The notes under the pieces: model-generated
Databases searched by the model: none
Told to the model about the DNA's origin: nothing
What the model saw: only the letters and a program-made list of their open reading frames with translations
Translations under genes and position numbers: made by a program
Shown: piece after piece, positions 9,001-17,171 of the stretch
How positions within the stretch are numbered: position 1 is the stretch's first letter
Layout: each line of letters begins with the position of its first letter
Assembly (NCBI GenBank): GCA_037147235.1
Contig: JBAWVO010000005.1
Location: 1 to 53,017, forward strand
From: JANXQG01 sp037147235
GTDB lineage: Bacteria; Planctomycetota; Planctomycetia; Pirellulales; Thermoguttaceae
Length of the DNA: 53,017 bases
Direction of reading: 5' to 3'

Positions 9001-9693
9001 CTAATGCCCTTTCGCTGTAGTTGATGGACCGCTGGATTTTGCAGCGGCCGCCCGGCGGCACTGCCGCTGCGGATCGCTGAGGATTCCCTCCAGCACCACA
9101 TCCATGATGTCGGCTGCCTGGGACTCGAAATCGGGCACGCGTCCGGAAAAAAAGTTCGTGAACATGGCTCCATAAAGTAACTCGCTGATGATGTTGCTGA
9201 TCCGCTCCGGCGGCATGTTGCGGAGCAGCCCTTCCGCAATCAATTGACGGTAAAGCTCCTGCCATTGCTTGGCGTATTCGTTGCGGCGCTGGAAGTAGGT
9301 CGATTTTCGCTGGTCGCGAAAGATGGCCCGCTCCTGGATCATCAATTCCACGACCTCGGGGTGCTCGACGAAGAAAGCTAGGTAGCCACGGACGCCTTGG
9401 CGGATGCGGTCCATCGGGTCCACTGCTTGCGCCACCGAGGCACAAACTCGCTCGTGCAACTTTCTCAAGCCGAAATCGACGGCTGCCAGAAAGAGTTCCT
9501 CCTTGCTGCGGAAATAGCGATACAGGGTTCCCTTGCCCACCTGGAGCTGATCGGCGAGAAACTGGGTGTCGGTATCGGCGTAGCCGTGCGCAGCGAAAAG
9601 AAGCGCAACCTTTTCCAGAATTTCTTCCTGGCGGCGACTGTGAGCCACTTGCTGGGCTGCACTTCGTAAAGTATCGGGGGGCACTGCTTTCAT
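9001..9693 (-). CDS. TetR/AcrR family transcriptional regulator
   Basis: Probable local repressor of the efflux block, 230 residues. The N-terminal TetR helix-turn-helix covers roughly residues 22-68 (ILEKVALLFAAHGYADTD, then VGKGTLYRYFRSKEELF). The C-terminal ligand/dimer domain contains FFVEHPEVVELMIQERA, typical of AcrR-like efflux regulators, and a degenerate Ala/Ser-rich tail. It is the first gene of the operon. A palindrome of 12-bp arms lies 26-51 bp upstream of its start, which suggests autoregulation. The ligand cannot be inferred. Confidence 0.92.
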   Translation of the reverse strand: MKAVPPDTLRSAAQQVAHSRRQEEILEKVALLFAAHGYADTDTQFLADQLQVGKGTLYRYFRSKEELFLAAVDFGLRKLHERVCASVAQAVDPMDRIRQGVRGYLAFFVEHPEVVELMIQERAIFRDQRKSTYFQRRNEYAKQWQELYRQLIAEGLLRNMPPERISNIISELLYGAMFTNFFSGRVPDFESQAADIMDVVLEGILSDPQRQCRRAAAAKSSGPSTTAKGH

Positions 9694-9718
9694 GCAAACG
9701 AATCGTCTCGACTCGGGG

Positions 9719-9744
9719 GATAGGACTGACCAGTCAGTCCTATC
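9719..9744. promoter_or_regulatory. Probable TetR operator (12-bp-arm palindrome)
   Basis: Perfect inverted repeat GATAGGACTGAC / GTCAGTCCTATC with a 2-base CA centre. Its size and symmetry fit a TetR-family dimer site, and its position directly upstream of the regulator gene suits autorepression and control of the pump genes. The core TGACCAGTCA resembles known TetR-type sites; this is inference. Confidence 0.75.
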
Positions 9745-9749
9745 TTAAC

Positions 9750-9983
9750 TGGTCCCCTTAGCGATGTCAACCGACTGTTCCCATTTGGTTCCCATTTGGT
9801 TCCATCGGATTGAAGCATGTACATTCGCAGCGATTCTCCGTTGTAGAACCATACTTCCGACACGCCCAAATCGGCGTAAATCGCCAGCTTGTCCACGGCA
9901 CTACGAGAAATCTCCACCTCGATGGCTAGGTCGGGCGGTGGATTGTGTGCCAAATCCAAGTCAATGCAGCCCCGGAGAAGCAA
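9750..9983 (-). pseudogene. Uma2-like (DUF820) nuclease-fold fragment
   Basis: The frame holds the second half of a Uma2-family domain: IDLDLAHNPPPDLAIEVEIS then AVDKLAIYADLGVSEVWFY, the usual PD-(D/E)XK-like core and downstream strand. Full-length members are about 180-200 residues. Here the N-terminal half is missing because glcF ends at 9985, and only a weak TTG start is available. The C-terminal end runs into the operator and TetR start, and the sequence near 9776-9800 holds a direct repeat of TTCCCATTTGG. Most likely a decayed relic. Confidence 0.6.
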
Positions 9984-9984
9984 C

Positions 9985-11325
9985 TCATTGGTGAGGGAAC
10001 CCCAGCTTCTCCCCGCGATAGCTCAGGTCCATCAGTTCCATGGGATGCATCACCTGAAGCCCAAGCCCTGCCTGCCGTACTTCACGCTGAATCTGTAGCA
10101 AACAACCGGCGTTGGCGGTGAGCACAACCTGTGCTCCCGTGCTGAGGATGTTGTCCAGCTTGCGGCGCGAGAGCCTATCGGACATTGCCGGCTCGGTCAG
10201 GTTGTAGGTGCCGCCCGCGCCGCAGCAGATGCCGGCCTCGGGCAACTCGCGGAGATCGAGGCCGGGGATCTTGGCCAAAAGCCTTCGCGGTGCCGAGGCT
10301 ACCCGCTGGGCATGGGTTAGGTGGCACGAGTCATGGTAGGTAGCCGAGGCCTCGATGCGGCCGCTGAAAGGGACGACACCGAGGTTATCGAGAAACTCAT
10401 GTACGTCTTTCACCTTGTCGGCGAAACGGGCGCGGTGCGGCTGCAATCCGTCGTGCCAGTGATGGCCGTATTCCTTAAGCATCGCCCCACAACCGCCATG
10501 GTTCACCAGGATCGCGTCGTAACGATCGAGCTCAAAGGCCACGAGATTGGCATCGGCCAGTCTCCGGGCACCGAGCGGGTCACCGTTGTGGAGGTGAATC
10601 GCGCCGCAGCAGCCCTGTCCGCGTGGCACGAACACATCGCAGCCGTTTTGCTGAAGCACGCGAACCGTCGCCCAATGGACAGGGCGGAACATGGCATCGG
10701 CCACGCAGCCGACAAAAAACGCCACGCGAGCACGCTTTCGTCCGACGGCCGGTAGAAATTTTGGCAGTCGAGGGCCGGGACGGGTCGGCGATGGCAGCAT
10801 CTGGGCAAGGCGGCCAAGGCGGCCGGGCAAAAGTTTTAGCAGCCCCAATCGCTCGATCGCGGACACAATTCCCAGCCGCTGCAACATCCGCATCGGACGA
10901 AGCACATAGCGCAAGCGTTCCGCGTACGGGAAAAGGTTCAAGAGGATTCCACGACGGAAGAGATCCCATCGTTTTTCCAGGCGGGTGTCCTTTGCTTCGA
11001 TTGCCTGACGGAACGGTTCGATGAGCCGGCCGTACTGCACCCCGGAAGGACACGCGGTTTCACAGGCTCGGCAGTCGAGACACAGTTCGAGGTGACGCTG
11101 CATGCGATCGGTCAGATCGGTGCGTCCATCGGCGACCAGGCGGATGAGTTGGATGCGGCCGCGTGGGCCGTTATTCTCGTCGCCCGTCTCCAGATACGTA
11201 GGACAAGACGACGTGCATAGCCCGCAGTGGACGCAGCGCAGCAACTGGTCGTAGGCAATGCCCGCAGCCAGGTTGTCTTCGCCCGATTCGTTCGTGTTGT
11301 CTTGACTGCTGAAGTTCACAATCAA
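9985..11325 (-). CDS. glcF: Glycolate oxidase iron-sulfur subunit GlcF
   Basis: Electron-transfer subunit of glycolate dehydrogenase, which oxidises glycolate to glyoxylate; 446 residues. Two 4Fe-4S motifs are present near the N-terminus (CVHCGLCTSSCPTYLETG and CLDCRACETACPSGVQYG). Two cysteine-rich CCG domains follow (GQGCCGAIHLHNGD and AGICCGAGGTYNLTEP), as in the GlcF/LutA family. The start overlaps the glcE stop by 4 bp (ATGA), indicating translational coupling. GlcF is the third gene of glcD-glcE-glcF. Confidence 0.95.
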   Translation of the reverse strand: MIVNFSSQDNTNESGEDNLAAGIAYDQLLRCVHCGLCTSSCPTYLETGDENNGPRGRIQLIRLVADGRTDLTDRMQRHLELCLDCRACETACPSGVQYGRLIEPFRQAIEAKDTRLEKRWDLFRRGILLNLFPYAERLRYVLRPMRMLQRLGIVSAIERLGLLKLLPGRLGRLAQMLPSPTRPGPRLPKFLPAVGRKRARVAFFVGCVADAMFRPVHWATVRVLQQNGCDVFVPRGQGCCGAIHLHNGDPLGARRLADANLVAFELDRYDAILVNHGGCGAMLKEYGHHWHDGLQPHRARFADKVKDVHEFLDNLGVVPFSGRIEASATYHDSCHLTHAQRVASAPRRLLAKIPGLDLRELPEAGICCGAGGTYNLTEPAMSDRLSRRKLDNILSTGAQVVLTANAGCLLQIQREVRQAGLGLQVMHPMELMDLSYRGEKLGFPHQ

Positions 11326-12572
11326 CCAAACCTTCCGGGATTCAAAATTCCTGCGGGATCGAATCGTTGTTGGATGGAACGCATCAATGCGGCACCGGGT
11401 CGAGGCGGTCCCCAGATTTCGGCCGGCGTAAGTTCAACGTCGGCGGGCGTGGCGAGCACGGTCAGGTGGCCGCCGGCTGCGGTGGCAATCGGCCGGAGCA
11501 TGTTTTGTATGAGGTTGGTAAAACTCCCCTCGCCCTTTTGCGGGAGAGGGGCAGGGGGTGAGAGCCGGTAGATGCGAAGCACACCATTGCCCGCATGGGC
11601 CTGAAGTGGTGACGCGGCCAGAATCCCGGCGACTTGCTCCAGGACGCCGACCAGTCGGCTGGGCAAGACGTTGATTTGAAGCATCGCAGGGCTTTCGCTC
11701 AGCCAGTTCCAAACCGAATCAACTCTCGCACCGGTGATCGTCGTCAGCCCATTAGCTCCCAGGGCTTGCCACTCGTCGCACAAAACATTGGCCATTCCTT
11801 GAACCTCCGGTGCGCTGCCTTCAAAGCCGACGACGAGTCGCGCGGCGGCCGTGTCGGGCAGTGCCGGCAAGGGGCAAAGGGGTAGCGCAGGGCCGGCCAG
11901 CAATTCGACGATCATCGGCGTCGTTCGGCTTTGGCCCAAGGCAGCCAGCAGGCATTCAGCCTGTTGGAAGCTGGGCAAGTCGCAGATCACCAAAGCCGAA
12001 TGGGTCGGCAGCGGGCGGACCATGAACGTCGCTTGCGTGATCACGCCAAGCGTGCCGAGCGAACCGACCATGAGCCGCGGGAGATTATACCCGGCTGCGT
12101 TTTTCACCACGCGACCACCGCCGGCATAAGCCTCGCCGCAACCGTCAATCGCTCGAATGCCAAGCAAGTAGTCGCCGATGGTGCCGTGGGAGTAGCGACG
12201 CGGACCGCATGCGTTGGTCGCCACGATGCCGCCGACGGTCGCACGGACCGACTCGGGAGCGTCGATCGGCAACCATTGCCGCTTGGTCGCCAACTGCCGG
12301 TTGAGTTCCGCAAGGGTCATGCCCGCTTCGACGGTGATCGTCAGATCGTCGGCTGGATGGTCGAGCACGCGATTCATCTGGTTCATGCGCAGTCTGATGC
12401 CCGGCCGCGCGGGTTGTGGGCCATAGTCGAGACTGGTTCCGCCACCGATCGGGTAGACCGGTGTGCCCGACTTGTACGCCTCGCCGATCAATGCCGCTAC
12501 GGCAAGCTCGTCGGTCGGCGAGACCGTCTGTTCCGGCGGCAATTCTGATGCAGTGATGGCGGTCATTGGCAA
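11322..12572 (-). CDS. glcE: Glycolate oxidase FAD-binding subunit GlcE
   Basis: Second flavin-binding subunit of glycolate dehydrogenase, 416 residues. The FAD_binding_4 fold is visible as TPVYPIGGGTSLDYG, MTLAELNRQLATKRQWLPID and GGIVATNACGPRRYSHGT, followed by GRVVKNAAGYNLPRLMVGS, the GlcE-specific loop. It overlaps glcD by 10 bp and glcF by 4 bp. Oddity: about residues 336-350 (SPPAPLPQKGEGSF) are encoded by a palindromic dispersed repeat that keeps the frame. Family members normally have an unrelated short linker here before the AAGGHLTVL segment, so the repeat replaces or extends a loop. Confidence 0.93.
   Translation of the reverse strand: MPMTAITASELPPEQTVSPTDELAVAALIGEAYKSGTPVYPIGGGTSLDYGPQPARPGIRLRMNQMNRVLDHPADDLTITVEAGMTLAELNRQLATKRQWLPIDAPESVRATVGGIVATNACGPRRYSHGTIGDYLLGIRAIDGCGEAYAGGGRVVKNAAGYNLPRLMVGSLGTLGVITQATFMVRPLPTHSALVICDLPSFQQAECLLAALGQSRTTPMIVELLAGPALPLCPLPALPDTAAARLVVGFEGSAPEVQGMANVLCDEWQALGANGLTTITGARVDSVWNWLSESPAMLQINVLPSRLVGVLEQVAGILAASPLQAHAGNGVLRIYRLSPPAPLPQKGEGSFTNLIQNMLRPIATAAGGHLTVLATPADVELTPAEIWGPPRPGAALMRSIQQRFDPAGILNPGRFG
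11524..11563. repeat. CTCACCCC-type palindrome inside glcE
   Basis: Arms CCCCTCGCCC (11526-11535) and GGGAGAGGGG (11542-11551), followed by CAGGGGGTGAG. This is the reverse-oriented counterpart of the repeat at 165-215, but lies inside a coding frame. Confidence 0.8.
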
Positions 12573-13948
12573 ATTGCCTTAAATTTTTTGCCTGGATTAA
12601 GTTGGCTGGCCGGATCGAATGCCTGACGGACGCGATGCATGGCGCGGAGATCAGCCGGAGCGAAGAGTTTTTCCATCAACTCGATCTTTTCAGTCCCGAC
12701 ACCATGTTCGGCTGTGATGCTGCCTCCGCAGGCGATGCACTCTTCGAGCACTTCGCGACTGGCCGCCTGGGCACGGGCGGTGAGGTCGCGATCGCGCTCA
12801 TCCAATAGCAGAATGGGATGGACATTGCCATCGCCGGCATGAGCCACGTTGACGATGCGAACGCGATGCTTTGCCGCGATCTCCAGGATGCGGCGGAAAA
12901 CATGCGGCAGGCGGGTTCGCGGTACAACGCCATCTTGAATCATATAGCCCGGGCTGAGACGCCCCACCGCGCCGACGGCCATCTTACGGCATTTCCAGAG
13001 CAATTCCCGCTCAGCAGGCGTCTTGGCTTGGAGGATCTCGCCCGGGTTCCAGTTGCGGCATAGGGCAATGACCTGTTCGAGAAGTGAATCGAGGCCGGCC
13101 TCAGGCCCGTCGAGTTCGATGATAAGCACTGCGGCCGCTTCCGGCGGCACACCCGGGGCAAAGGCCGCCTCGACGGCGTCGAGAATCCCACGATCCATAA
13201 GCTCCAGCGCGGCCGGAACCATGCCGGCGGCGATGATCTGGCTGACGGCCTGCGAGGCGTCGTCAATTGAAGCGAACGTCGCGCGAATCGTGCGGCAGGA
13301 CTGCGGGTTCTTCGTCAGCTTAGCCCAAATCTTGGTCACAATAGCCAGCGTACCCTCGCTGCCGCAGACAACCCGGGCGAGGTCCAGCGCAGCCGGATCT
13401 TCCACGGGTCCGAACTGTAGGATCGAGCCATCGCCCAGCACGACTTCCAACCCGGCCACGTGGTTGACGGTCACGCCATATTTCAGCGTGTGCGGACCGC
13501 CGGCGTTGGTGGCCACATTGCCGCCGATGGTCGCCGTACCTTGGCTTGATGGGTCGGGAGCGAAGTGGTAACCGGTCCCGGAGAGCGCATTGGTGAGTTG
13601 CAGGTTAAGCACCCCCGGCTCAACGAGGGCCATGGCATCGCGGAGCCGGATATCCAGTATCTTGTTCATCCGCGTGAGCATAATCACCACGCCATTGGGG
13701 GGCGGTGTGCAGCCGCCGGCCAGTCCGGTGCCGGCCCCGCGGGCAACCACGGGGCAACCGTGGTCTGAGCATGCTCGCACGACTTCGGCCACCTGTTCCG
13801 CGGATCGAGGAAAGACCACGGCCAAGGGTATATGACGCTCGACGGTAAATGCGTCACAATCGTAAACGACCAACTCCGAAGGCGCCGAGAGAACATTCTC
13901 GGGCTTCAAGACCGCGCGAAGCTTGCGGATCAGTTCAGTATTGGACAT
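12563..13948 (-). CDS. glcD: Glycolate oxidase FAD-linked subunit GlcD
   Basis: Main catalytic flavoprotein of glycolate dehydrogenase, 461 residues, the usual length. FAD-binding motifs: PVVARGAGTGLAGGCTPPP (PP-loop region) and GGNVATNAGGPHTLKYG. The C-terminal FAD-oxidase domain carries NVAHAGDGNVHP and ITAEHGVGTEKIELM, the histidine-containing motifs of the GlcD/D-lactate dehydrogenase group. It heads the glcDEF operon; a likely promoter lies about 50-75 bp upstream. Glycolate is the best substrate guess because E and F subunits are present; D-lactate is possible. Confidence 0.95.
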   Translation of the reverse strand: MSNTELIRKLRAVLKPENVLSAPSELVVYDCDAFTVERHIPLAVVFPRSAEQVAEVVRACSDHGCPVVARGAGTGLAGGCTPPPNGVVIMLTRMNKILDIRLRDAMALVEPGVLNLQLTNALSGTGYHFAPDPSSQGTATIGGNVATNAGGPHTLKYGVTVNHVAGLEVVLGDGSILQFGPVEDPAALDLARVVCGSEGTLAIVTKIWAKLTKNPQSCRTIRATFASIDDASQAVSQIIAAGMVPAALELMDRGILDAVEAAFAPGVPPEAAAVLIIELDGPEAGLDSLLEQVIALCRNWNPGEILQAKTPAERELLWKCRKMAVGAVGRLSPGYMIQDGVVPRTRLPHVFRRILEIAAKHRVRIVNVAHAGDGNVHPILLLDERDRDLTARAQAASREVLEECIACGGSITAEHGVGTEKIELMEKLFAPADLRAMHRVRQAFDPASQLNPGKKFKAICQ

Positions 13949-13995
13949 GCTCGTAGTTTCGCCTTCATGCAGTTCATGTAGAAATGCCTTGCACT

Positions 13996-14024
13996 ATTTT
14001 ACCCATGCTGCTTTACCAGTTCAA
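13996..14024 (-). promoter_or_regulatory. Probable sigma70-type promoter of glcDEF
   Basis: On the minus strand, TTGAAC (14024-14019), a 17-base spacer and TAAAAT (14001-13996), about 50 bp before the glcD ATG. An additional TATAAT at 14031-14026 has no good -35 partner. No other feature is seen in 13949-14093. Confidence 0.5.
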
Positions 14025-14093
14025 TTATAGCCCATGGCAACGGAGCGGAGGGTTCGCGAATGCATGACCGCGCAGTTTACTCACGGCCAACAC

Positions 14094-16715
14094 CTACGTC
14101 TTTTCCTCCCCAATCACCTCCAGTAGCCGCTGCCGGATGGTGTCGAGCTGGCCCTGGTCCTCGATCTTGTTGTTCTCCTGGTCGGTCACGTAGAAGACGT
14201 CGAGAACTTGATCGAGGTAGGTGCTGATCTTCGCCCGCCAGACGGAACAACCTAACTCGAAGAAGGTTCGCGTTACGGCGTAGAGTAGACCGGTGCGATC
14301 GTAGGCGAAGACGTCGATGATGGTGTAACGATCCGACGTGCTATTGTCGGTGTTGACGCGAATTTGCGGCTTTGGACCGAGCATCTTACGCTGCTCACCA
14401 GACTTCCATGTGCTGCGGAAGGAGGGAGTATGACCACTTTCCTGGCGAAGTGATTGCTCGACCGCCTGATTGACTGCGTAAATTCGATCAAGCGGAGGCG
14501 CGCCGGAGTAATCGGGATCGTATACCCAGAATCGGTCCAGCACTAGCCCGTCGGCCAGCGTATGAATCTGGGCCGAACGAATCTCCAGGCCCTGGCTGGT
14601 CAAGGCCCCGGTCAGCTTGTGAAAGATGCCGGGAGCAACCGCCTCGGACGTCCCCACGGTAATCTGCAACGTGGCCGCGTTAGGATCGTAGCGGGCCGTC
14701 GCCCGAACACCGCCGGGTTCCAGGTCGTGCAGCAATCGCAGGTCCGCGGCTGCCTCCTCGGCTGGCGTGGCACTGAGGTAACCGGAGGTCAGGGAATCAA
14801 TATGTCGGGTATACCAGGCTGCGTCCGCTTCGCCGCTGAAAGAGGTGCGGATCTCATCCCGCTTGCTCTCGAAAAGGTGATCGGTCGTCGTGGCGGGGCT
14901 GTCGCCAGCCAGTTGCTGCATGGCACGATGGTAAAGGTCTGTCAAAACCTGCGACTTCCAGCCGTCCCAAACGTCGGGGCCTACCGCGCCTAAGTCGGCG
15001 GCGGTGAGTACGTAGAGCAATTGCAGTAACTCGGGCGAGCCGACCTGCACGGCAAAACGGACGACCAGTTCTTCGTCGCTCGTATCGCGGCACAGTGCAA
15101 GGTGGTTCATCCGCAGATGCTTGTGTACGAGAAACTTGATGATCTCGGTTTCATGCGGCTTAAGGCCAAGTCGCCAGCCAGTCTGTTCGGCGATTTTCAG
15201 CCCGACCTCGCTATGATCTTCCGGCAGCCCCTTACCCAGATCGTGGATGAGCAAGGCCAAGTGTAGCAGATGCTTGTCTTTTAGGCCGCGATAAACCCGC
15301 CCCACCGGCCCGGGATCGTCGAGAAGTTTTTCCGTGAACTCGACCGCGCGGATGCAATGTTCATCGACCGTATATTTGTGATACTGGTTGAACTGCAATA
15401 ACCCGCGGGCACGGGCAAAATCAGGGAGAAAGCGTTCCAGGATTGCCACGTCGTGCAGATCGCGAAGCAACGTGCCCAAGCGACCGGGGTGGGCCAGTAG
15501 GGAGAGGAAATGACGGCTGGCCTCGGGGGGCAAATGCGGTGGTAAGCGAGTCGCCTCGCGGCGGATCTCCTCCCAAGTGAAGGCCGCAATGGGTACGTCG
15601 TGCAGATTGGACAGATCGACCATTTGCATGATCGCCGTCAGATTGCCGTGGAGCCGCGTCATGCCGCGCCGCGTGATCATCATGCCAACGGGGCCGACTA
15701 GGTAATCCGACTCGATATGATGGCCAAAGAGGATTGTCAACGTCTTGTCGAACCACGGGTTCGTCGTGGCTTTCGCCAGGAAATTCGTGGCCACGTGGCT
15801 GACGCGGTTCGTATGGCGGAAGTAATCTCGCATGAAATGCTCGACAGGCAACATGCCGTCGGCTGCCTCAAAGCCGCCCTGTTCGGCTAGGCGAAGCTGC
15901 TCTGAACGGGTGAGTACATCGCTGGCCTGGCTTGAGTGAAAGTGCAGCTCATTGCGAAGCCAGAGGAGAAACGCATAGGCCGGCTGAATGGCGTCGTAAT
16001 CCTCCTGGCTCAACGCGCCACAATCGCGCAGCTCGGCAAAGTCGGCCGCGCCGTAGCGGGTAAAGCCGATCCAACGCAACAACTGGAGATCGCGAAGCGT
16101 ACCTTGAGAGCGTTTAATGTTGGGTTCCAGGAGGAAAACCGTCTCGCCGTAGCGTCGTTGCTCTTCATCGCGAGCCTCCTTGATGCCCGAAAGCAACCGG
16201 CGGCAGCGCCAGTGAACCCGCCGCCGGAAAGCTCGCAGGAAGCCCTCGAAGATCAGTTGATTTCCGGCCAACAGGCGAGAATCGACCAACGAAGTGCAGA
16301 TCATCGCCTCGCGGGTAGCCAGACTGCACGCCTGCCGCACCGTGCGGACGCTGTGTCCCAGGACCAGGCCTGCGTCAAATACGTCGCGGAGCAACCGCTC
16401 GGCCAAGGGAAACAAGCGCACCGCAGCCGCTGGCCGGTGCAGAATCATCAGGTCGACGTCGCTGTAGGGGGCCACGTCACGACGGCCATAGCCACCGTGG
16501 GCCACGATCGCGATGTCGTTCATTAGCCCTCTCGGACCAGCCTCGCCGAGATCCTTCAAGGCATCCTCAACCAGTTCCACGATCACGGCGTCGCGAAGGT
16601 TGCTGTTCAGCGCGCAAAGCTCAATCCCCGGGCAGCCGGCCAAATGCCGGGCCTTGAAGTCCTCGTGGCCTTTTGCCAGCCGCGCCTTGGCGGCCAGCAC
16701 GTTGGAGCGTAGCAT
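14094..16715 (-). CDS. glnD: PII uridylyltransferase/uridylyl-removing enzyme GlnD
   Basis: Bifunctional nitrogen sensor that uridylylates PII when glutamine is low and removes UMP when it is high; 873 residues (E. coli about 890). Order: nucleotidyltransferase with GGYGRRDVAPYSDVDL (74-89, metal aspartates D86 and D88), the GlnD helical region, an HD hydrolase domain (HDLGKGLPEDHSEVG from about 491), then two C-terminal ACT domains (FHKLTGALTSQGLEIRSAQI and DRTGLLYAVTRTFFELGCSV) that would bind glutamine. The ATG at 16715 was chosen because the longer version (16808) adds repeat-like sequence of the ATCCGAAT family. It follows glnB/K after 104 bp, placing sensor, PII and ammonium channel together. 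Confidence 0.95.
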   Translation of the reverse strand: MLRSNVLAAKARLAKGHEDFKARHLAGCPGIELCALNSNLRDAVIVELVEDALKDLGEAGPRGLMNDIAIVAHGGYGRRDVAPYSDVDLMILHRPAAAVRLFPLAERLLRDVFDAGLVLGHSVRTVRQACSLATREAMICTSLVDSRLLAGNQLIFEGFLRAFRRRVHWRCRRLLSGIKEARDEEQRRYGETVFLLEPNIKRSQGTLRDLQLLRWIGFTRYGAADFAELRDCGALSQEDYDAIQPAYAFLLWLRNELHFHSSQASDVLTRSEQLRLAEQGGFEAADGMLPVEHFMRDYFRHTNRVSHVATNFLAKATTNPWFDKTLTILFGHHIESDYLVGPVGMMITRRGMTRLHGNLTAIMQMVDLSNLHDVPIAAFTWEEIRREATRLPPHLPPEASRHFLSLLAHPGRLGTLLRDLHDVAILERFLPDFARARGLLQFNQYHKYTVDEHCIRAVEFTEKLLDDPGPVGRVYRGLKDKHLLHLALLIHDLGKGLPEDHSEVGLKIAEQTGWRLGLKPHETEIIKFLVHKHLRMNHLALCRDTSDEELVVRFAVQVGSPELLQLLYVLTAADLGAVGPDVWDGWKSQVLTDLYHRAMQQLAGDSPATTTDHLFESKRDEIRTSFSGEADAAWYTRHIDSLTSGYLSATPAEEAAADLRLLHDLEPGGVRATARYDPNAATLQITVGTSEAVAPGIFHKLTGALTSQGLEIRSAQIHTLADGLVLDRFWVYDPDYSGAPPLDRIYAVNQAVEQSLRQESGHTPSFRSTWKSGEQRKMLGPKPQIRVNTDNSTSDRYTIIDVFAYDRTGLLYAVTRTFFELGCSVWRAKISTYLDQVLDVFYVTDQENNKIEDQGQLDTIRQRLLEVIGEEKT

Positions 16716-16819
16716 GGGGAATGAATGGTTAAGTTCAAATGGCGAAATCCGAATGACGGAACACGGATCTCGGATCACGAAAGGCCGCGATGCCAATAAC
16801 CCCTTCAAAATCCGTCATT

Positions 16820-17158
16820 TCAGATGGCATCCGCCCCCGACTCGCCGGTGCGAATGCGGATCGCATCGGTCAAGTCATAGACGAACATTTTGCCGTCACC
16901 AACCTGCCCGGTTTGCGCGGCGCCCATAATCGTATCGAGCACCATCTGGAGTTTGGAGTCGGGGATCACGATCTCGATCTTGATTTTCGGCACGAAGTCA
17001 ACTTCGTATTCCGTCCCGCGATACATCTCGGTATGGCCCTTTTGGCGGCCGAAACCGCGAACCTCCGAGACGGTCATGCCGGAAATTCCTCGCTCGGTGA
17101 GTGCCTGCTTGACGTCGTCGAGCTTGAAGTGCCGGATAATGGCTTCTACTTTTTTCAT
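16820..17158 (-). CDS. glnK: Nitrogen regulatory PII protein (GlnB/GlnK)
   Basis: Small trimeric signal protein, 112 residues, that integrates ATP/ADP and 2-oxoglutarate and binds AmtB and other targets. The T-loop GRQKGHTEMYRGTEYEVDF holds Tyr51, the residue uridylylated by GlnD, whose gene is next. The B-loop region (TGQVGDGKMFVYDL) is intact. The ATG at 17158 is preceded by AGGAG at good spacing and gives the family-standard MKKVEAIIRHF. It lies 13 bp after amt in the same direction. GlnK is favoured over GlnB because of the amt linkage. Confidence 0.95.
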   Translation of the reverse strand: MKKVEAIIRHFKLDDVKQALTERGISGMTVSEVRGFGRQKGHTEMYRGTEYEVDFVPKIKIEIVIPDSKLQMVLDTIMGAAQTGQVGDGKMFVYDLTDAIRIRTGESGADAI

Positions 17159-17171
17159 CCCAAAACTCCTC

